Shown here one piece after another: positions 46,235 through 53,541 of a stretch of 64,000 bases of DNA. Source of the stretch: Sulfuriflexus sp. (GTDB lineage Bacteria; Pseudomonadota; Gammaproteobacteria; AKS1); assembly GCA_023134145.1 (NCBI GenBank), contig JAGLUW010000019.1, forward strand, positions 36,796 through 100,795. Direction: 5' to 3'. Numbering within the stretch: position 1 is the stretch's first letter; each line of letters starts with the position of its first letter. The position numbers and the translations under genes are program-made. The notes below the pieces were generated by a model. That model saw only the letters and a program-made list of their open reading frames with translations. It was not told the DNA's origin and ran no database searches.

Positions 46235-47010
46235 TTTTTACGTAAGATCGTTAAATTTTGTATTTGTTGCCAAGTCCACGGGCCTGGACACTGCCATTTC
46301 CCGTACTCCATATTCTGAAAAGCACCTGCACGCATTACTTTCTTTAACGCAGGATGTTCAATAAACATATTGGCTAATGCAGGTGATACCGGTGCAGACC
46401 ATAATACCGCATCAGGCGGATCGATAATCAATTTTTCTAAATCAAGGGTTCGATAACCAGCGCTACTTATATAGTTACGCCAACCTGCTCGTAGTAACAC
46501 TTCGTGTTCCAATGTTCCTGTACCCGTACCAATTCCATTTGCACCAAGTAGTAATAAACGTGGTGCAGCACTGTCCTGCTCAATCAAATCTGGCAACCCA
46601 GGAACATCTTCTGTATTTCCAAGCAAGCTTAAAAACTGCTGCATATATTCACGCAAGGAATACAAAGATTGCGGCAAAGATAAAACCTCAACCTGTACCC
46701 CCAAGGCCTTTAACCGCTGTCTCAATACCAAGGCATTGTATTCACCCGTAATCACCAAATCAGGATCAAGTGACAATATCTGTTCGAGAGTTCCATCGTG
46801 GGTTGGCCAATCCCCCTTCACCCAGTCAACTTGGTAATTATTCAGTAATGGCGATAAAGCCGTAACCTGAGAACGTTGCGCATAAATCGCCAACATCCAG
46901 TCACTACAAATATCGAGTGAGACAATCCTTTTATAAGCACTCGCGGGCAAAAATGATGAAAAACACATCAAAATCAACAGTATTAAGCGTAATACAGGCT
47001 TCTTATTCAT
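46219..47010 (-). CDS. BtuF-like periplasmic binding protein
   Basis: 263 residues from the ATG at 47010 (GGA five bases upstream), with a signal peptide ending SSFLPASA. KRIVSLDICSDWMLAIYA and LDPDLVITGEYNALV are typical of helical-backbone (TroA/BtuF) proteins. The C-terminus has NMEYGKWQCPGPWTWQQI. Such proteins capture vitamin B12 or iron-siderophore and pass it to the BtuC-type permease encoded next. Cobalamin is more likely than iron given the overall similarity to BtuF, but this is not proven. Confidence 0.8.
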   Translation of the reverse strand: MNKKPVLRLILLILMCFSSFLPASAYKRIVSLDICSDWMLAIYAQRSQVTALSPLLNNYQVDWVKGDWPTHDGTLEQILSLDPDLVITGEYNALVLRQRLKALGVQVEVLSLPQSLYSLREYMQQFLSLLGNTEDVPGLPDLIEQDSAAPRLLLLGANGIGTGTGTLEHEVLLRAGWRNYISSAGYRTLDLEKLIIDPPDAVLWSAPVSPALANMFIEHPALKKVMRAGAFQNMEYGKWQCPGPWTWQQIQNLTILRKKWQQK

Positions 47011-47037
47011 TTTTCCAAGATCAGTTAGGTTGCACTG

Positions 47038-47080
47038 TCGATTATCATAACAAGTCGATGCAATAACATCAGATAATCGA
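47038..47080 (-). promoter_or_regulatory. inverted repeat in the btuF leader
   Basis: TCGATTATC (47038-47046) and GATAATCGA (47072-47080) are perfect 9-bp arms around a 25-base loop, 28 bases before the binding-protein start. It could be an operator or leader hairpin. No cobalamin riboswitch elements were seen in this leader. Confidence 0.35.
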
Positions 47081-47151
47081 TTTTCAGCCAAAAAAAGCTT
47101 CTAATAAACATAAGCCATTGAAATTTAATATAAATATGGTTTGTATCACAC

Positions 47152-47193
47152 TGTGAACTACATCACAGTCTGCTATCATCATCACATTATAAT
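47152..47193 (+). promoter_or_regulatory. candidate class II CRP-dependent promoter
   Basis: TGTGA-ACTACA-TCACA (47152-47167) is a perfect CRP/Vfr consensus, and a consensus TATAAT lies at 47188-47193. With a start site near 47200 the CRP site is centred at about -41, the class II position. It faces the secreted repeat-protein gene at 47288 (leader ~88 bases) and also lies 142 bases upstream of the btu operon on the other strand. Confidence 0.6.
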
Positions 47194-47287
47194 GATAAGC
47201 ACAAATCAGTGAAGCAATGGATGCTCACCAAAATTAACTGCGGGGCGCACATATGGCCACCGACAATAGCGACATGGAGACATCCTC

Positions 47288-48271
47288 ATGAATAAGAAAC
47301 ACCTACTAACCACTATGACAGCGATTGTGTTTAGCTTCTTCCTCAGCCTCGCCGTTGCCGAAGAATCAACAACAACAGACGAAACGATAACCGAAGCAAA
47401 AGAAGATGTTGATGGTACTACACCAGCAGCGGAAGGCGATGCCGAAACCACTGAAGAAAAAGTACATCTTGCTCAGGCGCAAGCCAGCATAGAAAAGAAC
47501 CTTGAGAAGAATCCTGACAACAAAGGTCTTCTTAATGCCCTAAGTCGTATTTTCGCAAACCAGGAAAAGAAGGCTCCTGAAACAACAACCGATTCAGGTG
47601 ACACTACTGCTACAGAAACAACGACAACTGAAGTTACTGAAACAACTGAAACAACTGAAACAGAAACAGCCGAAGCAGAAGGTTCAGAAGAGCCAACAGG
47701 TGATACCGCTGAAACCGAGACTGAAAAAGTACATCTTGCTCAGGCTCAAGCCAGTATAGAAAAGAACCTTGAAAAGAATCCTGACAACAAAGGCCTGCTT
47801 AATGCCCTAAGTCGTATTTTCGCAAACCAGGAAAAGAAGGCTCCTGAAACAACAACCGATTCAGGTGACACTACTGGTACAGAAACAACGACAACTGAAA
47901 CAACAGAAACAACAGAAACAACTGAAACTGAGACCGCCGAAGCCGAAGGTTCAGAAGAGCCAACAGGTGACACAGCCGAAACCGAGACTGAAAAAGTACA
48001 TCTTGCTCAGGCTCAAGCCAGTATAGAAAGGAATTTAGAATCAAAACCTGACAATAGTGGTTTGATTAACGCTTTAAGCAATATCTTTGAAAATAGAGAA
48101 CGTCACGAAGGTGATCGTGCAGGCCGACCTGAAAAAGAAGAGTTCGAACAAGCTAGTTTAGTTCGACCTGACCGTCCAGAAAGACCTGAACGCCCAGAGA
48201 AACCTGAACGTCCTGAAAAACCTGAACGTCCTGATAAACCAGAGCGCCCAGACAAACCTGAACGTCCTTAA
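47288..48271 (+). CDS. secreted Thr/Glu-rich protein with three helical modules and PERP tail
   Basis: 327 residues. A signal peptide (cut after SLAVA, about residue 24) precedes three copies of a 38-residue amphipathic helical module (EKVHLAQAQASIEKNLEKN..., starting at 57, 146, 235). The copies are separated by Thr/Glu-rich linkers and followed by a Pro/Glu/Arg/Lys tail of RPEKPERPDKPERP type (293-327). The modules repeat with an exact 89-residue period. GGAG lies eight bases before the ATG. The gene has its own promoter and terminator. It looks like a periplasmic or surface repeat protein; no family is recognised and the function is unknown. Confidence 0.75.
   Translation: MNKKHLLTTMTAIVFSFFLSLAVAEESTTTDETITEAKEDVDGTTPAAEGDAETTEEKVHLAQAQASIEKNLEKNPDNKGLLNALSRIFANQEKKAPETTTDSGDTTATETTTTEVTETTETTETETAEAEGSEEPTGDTAETETEKVHLAQAQASIEKNLEKNPDNKGLLNALSRIFANQEKKAPETTTDSGDTTGTETTTTETTETTETTETETAEAEGSEEPTGDTAETETEKVHLAQAQASIERNLESKPDNSGLINALSNIFENRERHEGDRAGRPEKEEFEQASLVRPDRPERPERPEKPERPEKPERPDKPERPDKPERP
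47456..47989 (+). repeat. two tandem 267-bp coding repeats
   Basis: Two nearly identical 267-bp units (47456-47722 and 47723-47989), each encoding one helical module plus its Thr/Glu linker, followed by a diverged partial third copy from 47990. Near identity at the DNA level indicates recent duplication or ongoing homogenisation. Confidence 0.9.
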
Positions 48272-48278
48272 TAAAAAA

Positions 48279-48302
48279 GCCTCCGAATCGGAGGCTTTTT
48301 TT
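48279..48302 (+). terminator. rho-independent terminator of the repeat-protein gene
   Basis: Stem GCCTCCG/CGGAGGC with three-base loop, T7 tail, preceded by an A run, seven bases after the stop codon. Confidence 0.92.
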
Positions 48303-48320
48303 ATTGGTTCCTATATGACG

Positions 48321-49172
48321 TTAATTACAATTGGTCTTCTTCATGAAAGCAACACTATCATCCAATACTGGGCTTATATGTCGAAAAGTACTCGACAGTG
48401 ATATTAAAAGATCAATATGATCAACATCATCATATAGTTTTGTATTAACAGTTCCACCAATCTGCTTTACACGTTTTTCTACGCGAGTAGTATTACCGAC
48501 CTTAACGCTGACATCATCCCTACCATGCATTAACAACATAGCTGGATCATTTTTATTAATAAACGTAATCGGCTGTGTGTTTTTTAAATCACCGGCACTA
48601 CTAAAAACCCGTATTACATCTGCATCTCGAATAGGTAAAAAGTCATATGGCCCAGCTAACCCCATAAACCCACAGGGCCTTCTTATTTTCTTATCTAACA
48701 AAGACTCATCCAGTGAAACCATTGCTGAGATATGTGCTCCCGCAGAATGACCCATTACAAAAATACGCTTTGGATTACCATGATATTTTCCAATATTCTC
48801 AAATACCCATTGATAAGCTCCCGCGCCATCTTTAATAAAATCACGCCAATCAACATCAGGATAGAGTCGGTAATCAGGAAGCACTACGATAATACCTTTA
48901 GATGTAAAGGCATCAGCAACAAACTTATATTGTTCCTTACTACCGTATTGCCAACGACCACCATAATAGAAAATAACAACGTCTGCATTATCTGAAACAT
49001 TATTAGGAATATGAACATCAAGGCTTTGACGCGTTTTCTTACCATAAGCTTGGTTAAGCACGCTTGTATAACCATCACTGCTCACAGTCGCATTAAGAAT
49101 ACCCAGTGGCGAACAACCCGTTAAGAATAAAGCGGCATAGAAGAAAAGAATAAAATTTAGTAAATTTCGCAT
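48321..49172 (-). CDS. alpha/beta-hydrolase lipoprotein (BD-FAE/HSL-like)
   Basis: 283 residues from the ATG at 49172. A lipobox LTGC near residue 20 marks a lipoprotein. YYGGRW near residue 70 is the oxyanion-hole motif (HGGxW-like), GHSAGAH the nucleophile elbow, and HGRDD and DVDHID supply the Asp and His of the triad. It is most like short-chain esterases/arylformamidase-like hydrolases; substrate unknown. It is the last gene of a minus-strand group with DUF3833 and the HprK/PqqD fusion, nine bases after DUF3833. Confidence 0.8.
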   Translation of the reverse strand: MRNLLNFILFFYAALFLTGCSPLGILNATVSSDGYTSVLNQAYGKKTRQSLDVHIPNNVSDNADVVIFYYGGRWQYGSKEQYKFVADAFTSKGIIVVLPDYRLYPDVDWRDFIKDGAGAYQWVFENIGKYHGNPKRIFVMGHSAGAHISAMVSLDESLLDKKIRRPCGFMGLAGPYDFLPIRDADVIRVFSSAGDLKNTQPITFINKNDPAMLLMHGRDDVSVKVGNTTRVEKRVKQIGGTVNTKLYDDVDHIDLLISLSSTFRHISPVLDDSVAFMKKTNCN

Positions 49173-49181
49173 AAACAATAA

Positions 49182-49736
49182 TTACTGCTTATGAAACGTA
49201 ACAAATATATCGCCAAGCTTAAAACCAAACTTACTCAGCGTTGCTCTATTAATAAGCGTTTTATCATCAATTAAATGCATCCAGTAATCATAATCAAGAT
49301 CATAGATCCCACTATCTGTTTCTGTTCGAATCGTATAATTCCAGTGCATCGTATTCCCCCAAACTTCCCCTTTACCAGAACCTATGGAATCATTTGCCTT
49401 GCCGATATAATGATGATCATCAATCCGCGTTAATACCCACTCCCTCACTTGCTTAGTACCGTCATTAAACGTGAAGTTTTCAATGAATGTGCCGGTGTTG
49501 CCGTCCCAGTTCGCGGTCATATCAATCCGAAAACGTTTAGCGACATGACCACCACGTTCTTGATACAAGCCCCAACCCGTTAAATTTCCTTGCAGAAACT
49601 CATTAAATTTTAATATGGGAGTCTCATTCGCATAGTCTTTAGGCACAACATTGCTACACGAAGTCAGTGGGAGGCAGACTAAAAGAAACAGAAAAATTCT
49701 GACATGGATTTTCTTAGAGAAAATATTAATTTGCAT
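49182..49736 (-). CDS. DUF3833 family lipoprotein
   Basis: 184 residues from the ATG at 49736. The lipoprotein signal ends in LPLTSC. The mature chain carries FNEFLQGNLTGWGLYQERGG and GKGEVWGNTMHWNYTI, the DUF3833 pattern of repeated Trp/Gly strands that suggests a small beta-barrel of the lipocalin kind. Function of the family is unknown. It lies between the HprK/PqqD gene (97 bases) and the hydrolase lipoprotein. Confidence 0.75.
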   Translation of the reverse strand: MQINIFSKKIHVRIFLFLLVCLPLTSCSNVVPKDYANETPILKFNEFLQGNLTGWGLYQERGGHVAKRFRIDMTANWDGNTGTFIENFTFNDGTKQVREWVLTRIDDHHYIGKANDSIGSGKGEVWGNTMHWNYTIRTETDSGIYDLDYDYWMHLIDDKTLINRATLSKFGFKLGDIFVTFHKQ

Positions 49737-49833
49737 AGGAGTATCCGTACTCAATTAAGGTAAACAAAGTAAGAGTATATACATAATGAGGACGCAAACA
49801 AAAACACCTTCACAGGAGAGGAGGTTTTATCTT

Positions 49834-51030
49834 CTATTCGTGCGCCATTGACGTATTAATCAAATTATTTAGTCGAAAACTTGATAATATTTTTGACGTG
49901 TCTTTTTCGATAGTCAGCTTGTCAATTTCAGGAAATGCTGTTGAAAGTATTGATGTTACGGCATCTTTTGTCATTGGCTCAGACAATAGCTCCCATATCC
50001 CTGATCCAATCGTGTCTAGATGATAGATAGCTTGACCATCAGGGCTCGTCAGGAAGCTTTCTCCATCAATTTTTATTTTTAGCACGCCCTCATTTTGCAT
50101 CAAACAGTCTTTCATTATTGATTCAGAATTTTTATTCTGTAACTCAAGCGCATAAGATTTATTTTCCACATCTTTTGGTTGACTTGGCCAACATGAAAAA
50201 GTCTCTTTTAAGAGACTGATAGCATCATCAGTGCGATCGTAACAAATCTTAATACACTGAGCCTGTGAAATAGCCTTGCTGAGTGTTGAAAGTATAAGAG
50301 AACCTTCAACTTCTCTCGCAAAATTCTGCTTAATTAATTGTTGAAAGATAACCGTTGCAGGTAATTCCTCTACTTGCGCCTTTATTCCATCTCGACGTTC
50401 TAACAGTACAAAAGCCCCAATATCGAGTAAATCATTTCGAGCCACCCTAAGTTCTTTGCCTAAGTTTAGGTACGCATACCGCTTGCCCTGTATGGCAATA
50501 TGACTCTCGATAAAACGTTTAGATTTTTCGTCCGTCGTGATTGGTAACGGCAGGCGTAACCTAGGAGCAAAACCAGGAGAGCGTCCTTTACAACTATCGA
50601 GCGCTAAAGGGAATACATCATCACCTGAATAGAGGTGTCCTTCTGCTACAAGACAAGCTGTTAAAAAACTTTTACCTGCGCGACCTTGGCTTGGAAATAC
50701 AACCAGTCGACCATTCATTACCACTGAGGCGGCATGAAGGTGAAGCGCGTCAAGATCATTGAAAGAATTGGCCAATGCAAGATCTGCAATAAGGGCACAA
50801 AGAATATCTGCCTTATCGGTATAGCGTTTAGTCTCTTCCTCCCCAGACGTTGACAGATGATACACGCCACGCTCAAATCGTATTGAAATGACAGGATTAT
50901 CATCATGTTCACCTGGACGATAATCCCACTCAGGAAATAGAACCGGAAAATATTCAGTTAGATGCTCACTCCCTGTCAATTGAAGGGGATGTTCTAAGCC
51001 ATCGAAATACAGATACAGAGAATCTTGCAT
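49834..51030 (-). CDS. HPr-kinase-like protein fused to a C-terminal PqqD domain
   Basis: 398 residues. Residues ~95-290 resemble HprK-related kinases: LHLHAASVVMNGRLVVFPSQ leads into the P-loop SQGRAGKS (114-121), followed by the SGDDV acidic motif at 135-139. Residues ~309-392 form a PqqD domain (TSPDGQAIYHLDTIGSGIWELL). PqqD folds bind leader peptides in RiPP pathways, and HprK-like kinases occur beside PqqD proteins in the HPr-rel-A gene systems; here both are one chain. Directly upstream is a small Tat-signal peptide gene. No radical SAM or other modifying enzyme lies nearby. The modification, if any, is inference. Confidence 0.75.
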   Translation of the reverse strand: MQDSLYLYFDGLEHPLQLTGSEHLTEYFPVLFPEWDYRPGEHDDNPVISIRFERGVYHLSTSGEEETKRYTDKADILCALIADLALANSFNDLDALHLHAASVVMNGRLVVFPSQGRAGKSFLTACLVAEGHLYSGDDVFPLALDSCKGRSPGFAPRLRLPLPITTDEKSKRFIESHIAIQGKRYAYLNLGKELRVARNDLLDIGAFVLLERRDGIKAQVEELPATVIFQQLIKQNFAREVEGSLILSTLSKAISQAQCIKICYDRTDDAISLLKETFSCWPSQPKDVENKSYALELQNKNSESIMKDCLMQNEGVLKIKIDGESFLTSPDGQAIYHLDTIGSGIWELLSEPMTKDAVTSILSTAFPEIDKLTIEKDTSKILSSFRLNNLINTSMAHE

Positions 51031-51119
51031 AGTTTAATTAAGGTGGTGGAACCCTGTTGCAACGTAGAGAGGTTCATTATAAGCAATACTTAGCAAATTT
51101 TGACAGGAACAACTCAATC

Positions 51120-51155
51120 GTCGCTGGCACTATGATTACTCATAATGCCAGCGAC
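51120..51155 (-). promoter_or_regulatory. long perfect hairpin between the peptide gene and the kinase gene
   Basis: Outer 10-bp arms GTCGCTGGCA/TGCCAGCGAC plus an inner 5-bp TATGA/TCATA stem with a 4-base loop and one mismatch. It lies 36 bases past the small-peptide stop. No T tract follows, so it is more likely an mRNA stability or attenuation element than a full terminator. This would let the peptide be made in excess over the kinase. Confidence 0.6.
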
Positions 51156-51190
51156 ATGAGTCACACAACATATAACTACTGTGAAAAACC

Positions 51191-51490
51191 TTAACCGATT
51201 AGGTCAGACACAACTGGGTCAGGCTCAGGTGCAACTATTTCAGGTTCTGGTGCGCTGGGTCCACTTGGTACGCTTGGTGTGCTTGGCACACTTGGCACAC
51301 TTGGTACGCTTGGTACGCTTGGTACGCTTGGCGCGCTTCCTGCGCTTGGTGTGCTAGCTGCATGAGCAGATTGGCTAAGCGTCATCAAGACCGGTGCGAC
51401 ATAAGCAGCCGATGCGACTAGACCTAGTCGAGCAAGTGCCCTACGACGCCCAGTATCTATCTTTTCATTAACTTCAGTCTTCTTTTTCAT
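51191..51490 (-). CDS. small Tat-signal protein with Ser-Pro-Val repeats (putative modified peptide)
   Basis: 99 residues from the ATG at 51490 (GGAG six bases upstream). A twin-arginine signal (GRRRALARLG at 14-23, hydrophobic core, SAHA cleavage after 44) precedes a 55-residue mature part. That part is a Pro-Ser-x repeat (54-80, mostly SVP) followed by an acidic proline-rich end (PEPEIVAPEPDPVVSD). It precedes the HprK/PqqD fusion in the same orientation. Ser/Thr side chains in the repeat would be natural kinase targets, but phosphorylation or other modification is inference. No database family recognised. Confidence 0.7.
   Translation of the reverse strand: MKKKTEVNEKIDTGRRRALARLGLVASAAYVAPVLMTLSQSAHAASTPSAGSAPSVPSVPSVPSVPSVPSTPSVPSGPSAPEPEIVAPEPDPVVSDLIG
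51251..51331 (-). repeat. nine-base tandem repeat encoding Pro-Ser-Val units
   Basis: About nine copies of a 9-base unit, with plus-strand form CTTGGTACG/CTTGGCACA, inside the small Tat-signal gene. Several adjacent copies are identical, so copy number is likely to vary between strains. Confidence 0.85.
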
Positions 51491-51666
51491 ATTAATCTCC
51501 AAAATACAGTATTAAAAATATTAGCTAGAAACACGTAAATATTATGTCCTTACTCATTACACGAACCAGCAAGGCAAATGGTTCCATCAATTGGAGAAAA
51601 TCATCAAAAAATACGGAAACTTGGTTAATTCACTAGAAAAGACACCGTCGACCGCTATTGTGGGTA

Positions 51667-51816
51667 TTAAGCCGCATCAAACCTGTTTTCTGAACTGATC
51701 TCCATAACATGTGCATCAGCAATATTTCTTTCTGCTGAAACCAGTAGTCGCTTTATAGCCGACGCATCAGAATCAATCGTTTCTAATGTCCTACCTACTA
51801 AGTTGTCCAAGCTCAT
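51667..51816 (-). pseudogene. truncated HEPN-domain partner of the nucleotidyltransferase
   Basis: A 49-codon frame beginning at an ATG that overlaps the nucleotidyltransferase gene by 26 bases. It encodes the typical N-terminus of minimal-nucleotidyltransferase partner HEPN proteins (RLLVSAERNIADAHVMEISS followed by ENRFDAA), then stops. Full HEPN proteins run to ~130 residues with the RxxxxH motif, which is absent here. The sequence after the stop shows no continuation in other frames. The toxin half of an MNT-HEPN pair has probably been deleted. Confidence 0.6.
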
Positions 51817-52390
51817 CTGCATTCCCCATCACATCCATTCGTGGTTTTGCCAATACTTCTTTAATAAAAGCATCATTTGTTTTATGCATTTGAATCCATT
51901 CTTTTTTACTATAAATCTTAGGGTTAACTTCTCGATGTAATGCGTCCTGAACAGGATAAAGAGCCTTTACCGCATCAGAAAAACCAACATCGCCTATAAT
52001 CATTAAATCAATATCGCTAAGTGATGTCTCTTTACCACTCGCCACCGAGCCAAAGATAAATACCCACTCAATCTGATCTGATAGCGAAAATAACGCCTCT
52101 TTAATCACACCACAGAGACCAAACGTTTTCCGAACGATTCCTAACAACTCTTTGTGTATGGGACATGCCGTATTTGCTTGATAATGGAGTTGATTGCCCA
52201 CCCGCGTAACAACCAACAAGCCTGAGCTTACCAACCGCTCTAGCTCACGGCGAATAGTCCCCCGACCCATATCAGCCCAACGCACAATCTCATTGGTATA
52301 AAAGCTTTGTTCCGGTTTACCGTAAAGCAAAGCTAATACCCGTTGCTGTGTTTTGGTGAATAACGCATCACCAATGCTTGTTGCCAACAT
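51791..52390 (-). CDS. HTH-fused minimal nucleotidyltransferase (MntA-like)
   Basis: 199 residues from the ATG at 52390. The first ~75 residues form a winged helix-turn-helix (TNEIVRWADMGRGTIRRELE), and residues ~108-145 the nucleotidyltransferase motif GSVASGKETSLSDIDLMI with Asp126 and Asp128. Such proteins act as antitoxins that AMPylate HEPN toxins; the fused HTH would also repress its own promoter. A 44-bp palindrome lies just upstream. Its HEPN partner is truncated, so this appears to be an orphan. Confidence 0.75.
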   Translation of the reverse strand: MLATSIGDALFTKTQQRVLALLYGKPEQSFYTNEIVRWADMGRGTIRRELERLVSSGLLVVTRVGNQLHYQANTACPIHKELLGIVRKTFGLCGVIKEALFSLSDQIEWVFIFGSVASGKETSLSDIDLMIIGDVGFSDAVKALYPVQDALHREVNPKIYSKKEWIQMHKTNDAFIKEVLAKPRMDVMGNADELGQLSR

Positions 52391-52404
52391 ACCCGCACCA
52401 CTCA

Positions 52405-52448
52405 ATAAGACCCAACATGGGGACTATAGACCCCTTTATGGGTCTTAT
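52405..52448 (-). promoter_or_regulatory. 44-bp nested palindrome, likely operator of the HTH-nucleotidyltransferase gene
   Basis: Arms ATAAGACCCA (52405-52414) and TGGGTCTTAT (52439-52448) are perfect complements around an inner GGGG...CCCC pair (52419-52422, 52431-52434), all sharing one centre at 52426.5. It is 15 bases upstream of the start codon. Size and symmetry suit binding by the fused winged helix. Confidence 0.6.
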
Positions 52449-52562
52449 CAAGTTTCTGTTAGTTTTAATGAGTATTTAGCCAATTCGAGATCAAATAAAA
52501 TAACACCCGATAACCACGCATAACTTATATTTATTTTCTTCCAGAATAAATATGAACCCAAA

Positions 52563-52611
52563 GGGTCAGTGACAAATCGTAATACAAATAATTCTCATTT
52601 GTCACTGACCC
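52563..52611. repeat. 15-bp inverted repeat, REP-like
   Basis: GGGTCAGTGACAAAT (52563-52577) and ATTTGTCACTGACCC (52597-52611) around a 19-base loop, followed by CCTTTT. The GGGTCAGTGACAAAT form is like palindromes mobilised by RAYT transposases; it may also end transcription. Confidence 0.5.
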
Positions 52612-52640
52612 CTTTTATTCTTTATCGTTAGCTAGATGGA

Positions 52641-52663
52641 TCAAGGAGTCTGCCCCCCCTTGA
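52641..52663. repeat. REP-like palindrome (left copy)
   Basis: TCAAGG...CCTTGA palindrome containing AGTCTGCCCC, the reverse complement of the copy at 53542 with small length changes. The pair flanks the trefoil-lectin gene in opposite orientation. Confidence 0.5.
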
Positions 52664-52698
52664 TTCACCAGCGTTTGATAATGACAGCTACCCTTCGA

Positions 52699-53496
52699 TC
52701 ACAATGGTTTGATTATCCAGAGTTGTGTATCATTTTTTTGATTATTTCTAGTAACTGCTGAATTGTCGTTTGAACCCTCATGGGCATCCATGTATCGACC
52801 CGCGCTCATTTGCTTCACTGAATAAACATTATTTCTGAAGGAACCCAATAGCCATACCTGCGATGTATTGTCCTGCTTTTCGCGAGTAACCACTGAGTTG
52901 TCATTCGAACCCTCATGAGCATCCATGTATCGGAGAGAGCTCTGTTGTTGAATGGTGTATCTATTTTTACCCAGATGAGTAAACACCCAAACCTGTGAAG
53001 TGTTATTTTGCCGGTTCCGGGTAACTACGGAATTGTCATTTGAACCTTCATGCGCATCTAAAAATCGTCCATTGCTTTTTTGCTGGATGGTATATGCTCC
53101 ACGAAGTGATAGGTTCTTCACCCGAACTACAATTCTCTTTCTTGATTTTTCACCTTCGCTATTTTCTGCAACCAACACATATGCCACCGTCTTCTCTTGC
53201 GATGTGCTAAATGCACCAGACATTGTTAATGGCCAACCGAAGGTTCCATTATCTAACTCAATCCTTCCTTTCACTTCTCCATAATCGTCATAAAGCCGTA
53301 CAGTCTCCGCATCCTTCACCTCCCAATAAAACTTGATAGTATCTCCTGCTACTATTGGTGTTGGGCTCGCGCTAAAATAATTTATTGTAGGTGATGGCGC
53401 TGCCATGAGTAGGCTGGGTATTACTAAAAAAATGAGCGCCAGATAGCGAATACCCATGGTTGAATATAAAAATTGAGTAATATTTGTATTTCTCAT
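52699..53496 (-). CDS. secreted protein with Ig-like N-domain and ricin-type beta-trefoil
   Basis: 265 residues; GGAG seven bases before the ATG. A signal peptide ends near SLLMAAP (about 33). Residues ~37-125 look like a beta-sandwich of IPT/Ig type (YFSASPTPIVAGDTIKFYWE). Residues ~133-265 hold three repeats of YTIQQKSNGRFLDAHEGSND type ending NTSQVW, the pattern of a ricin B-like trefoil. The three lobes are unusually similar to one another. Such domains bind sugars; the ligand is unknown. Flanked by inverted REP-like palindromes. Confidence 0.75.
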   Translation of the reverse strand: MRNTNITQFLYSTMGIRYLALIFLVIPSLLMAAPSPTINYFSASPTPIVAGDTIKFYWEVKDAETVRLYDDYGEVKGRIELDNGTFGWPLTMSGAFSTSQEKTVAYVLVAENSEGEKSRKRIVVRVKNLSLRGAYTIQQKSNGRFLDAHEGSNDNSVVTRNRQNNTSQVWVFTHLGKNRYTIQQQSSLRYMDAHEGSNDNSVVTREKQDNTSQVWLLGSFRNNVYSVKQMSAGRYMDAHEGSNDNSAVTRNNQKNDTQLWIIKPL

Positions 53497-53541
53497 TGCT
53501 TTACTCCGTATTGGCTCTCAAAAGAGCTATTTTAATGGGAA

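Noticed and set aside
47011..47151. Cobalamin riboswitch upstream of the BtuF-like gene
   Set aside because: No B12-box-like conserved blocks were visible on the minus strand.
47456..48100. CRISPR array
   Set aside because: Repeats are 267 bp, contiguous and in frame in a signal-peptide protein; no spacers.
51251..51331. CRISPR or microsatellite of non-coding type
   Set aside because: Nine-base units stay in frame inside a gene with a good ribosome-binding site and a Tat signal.
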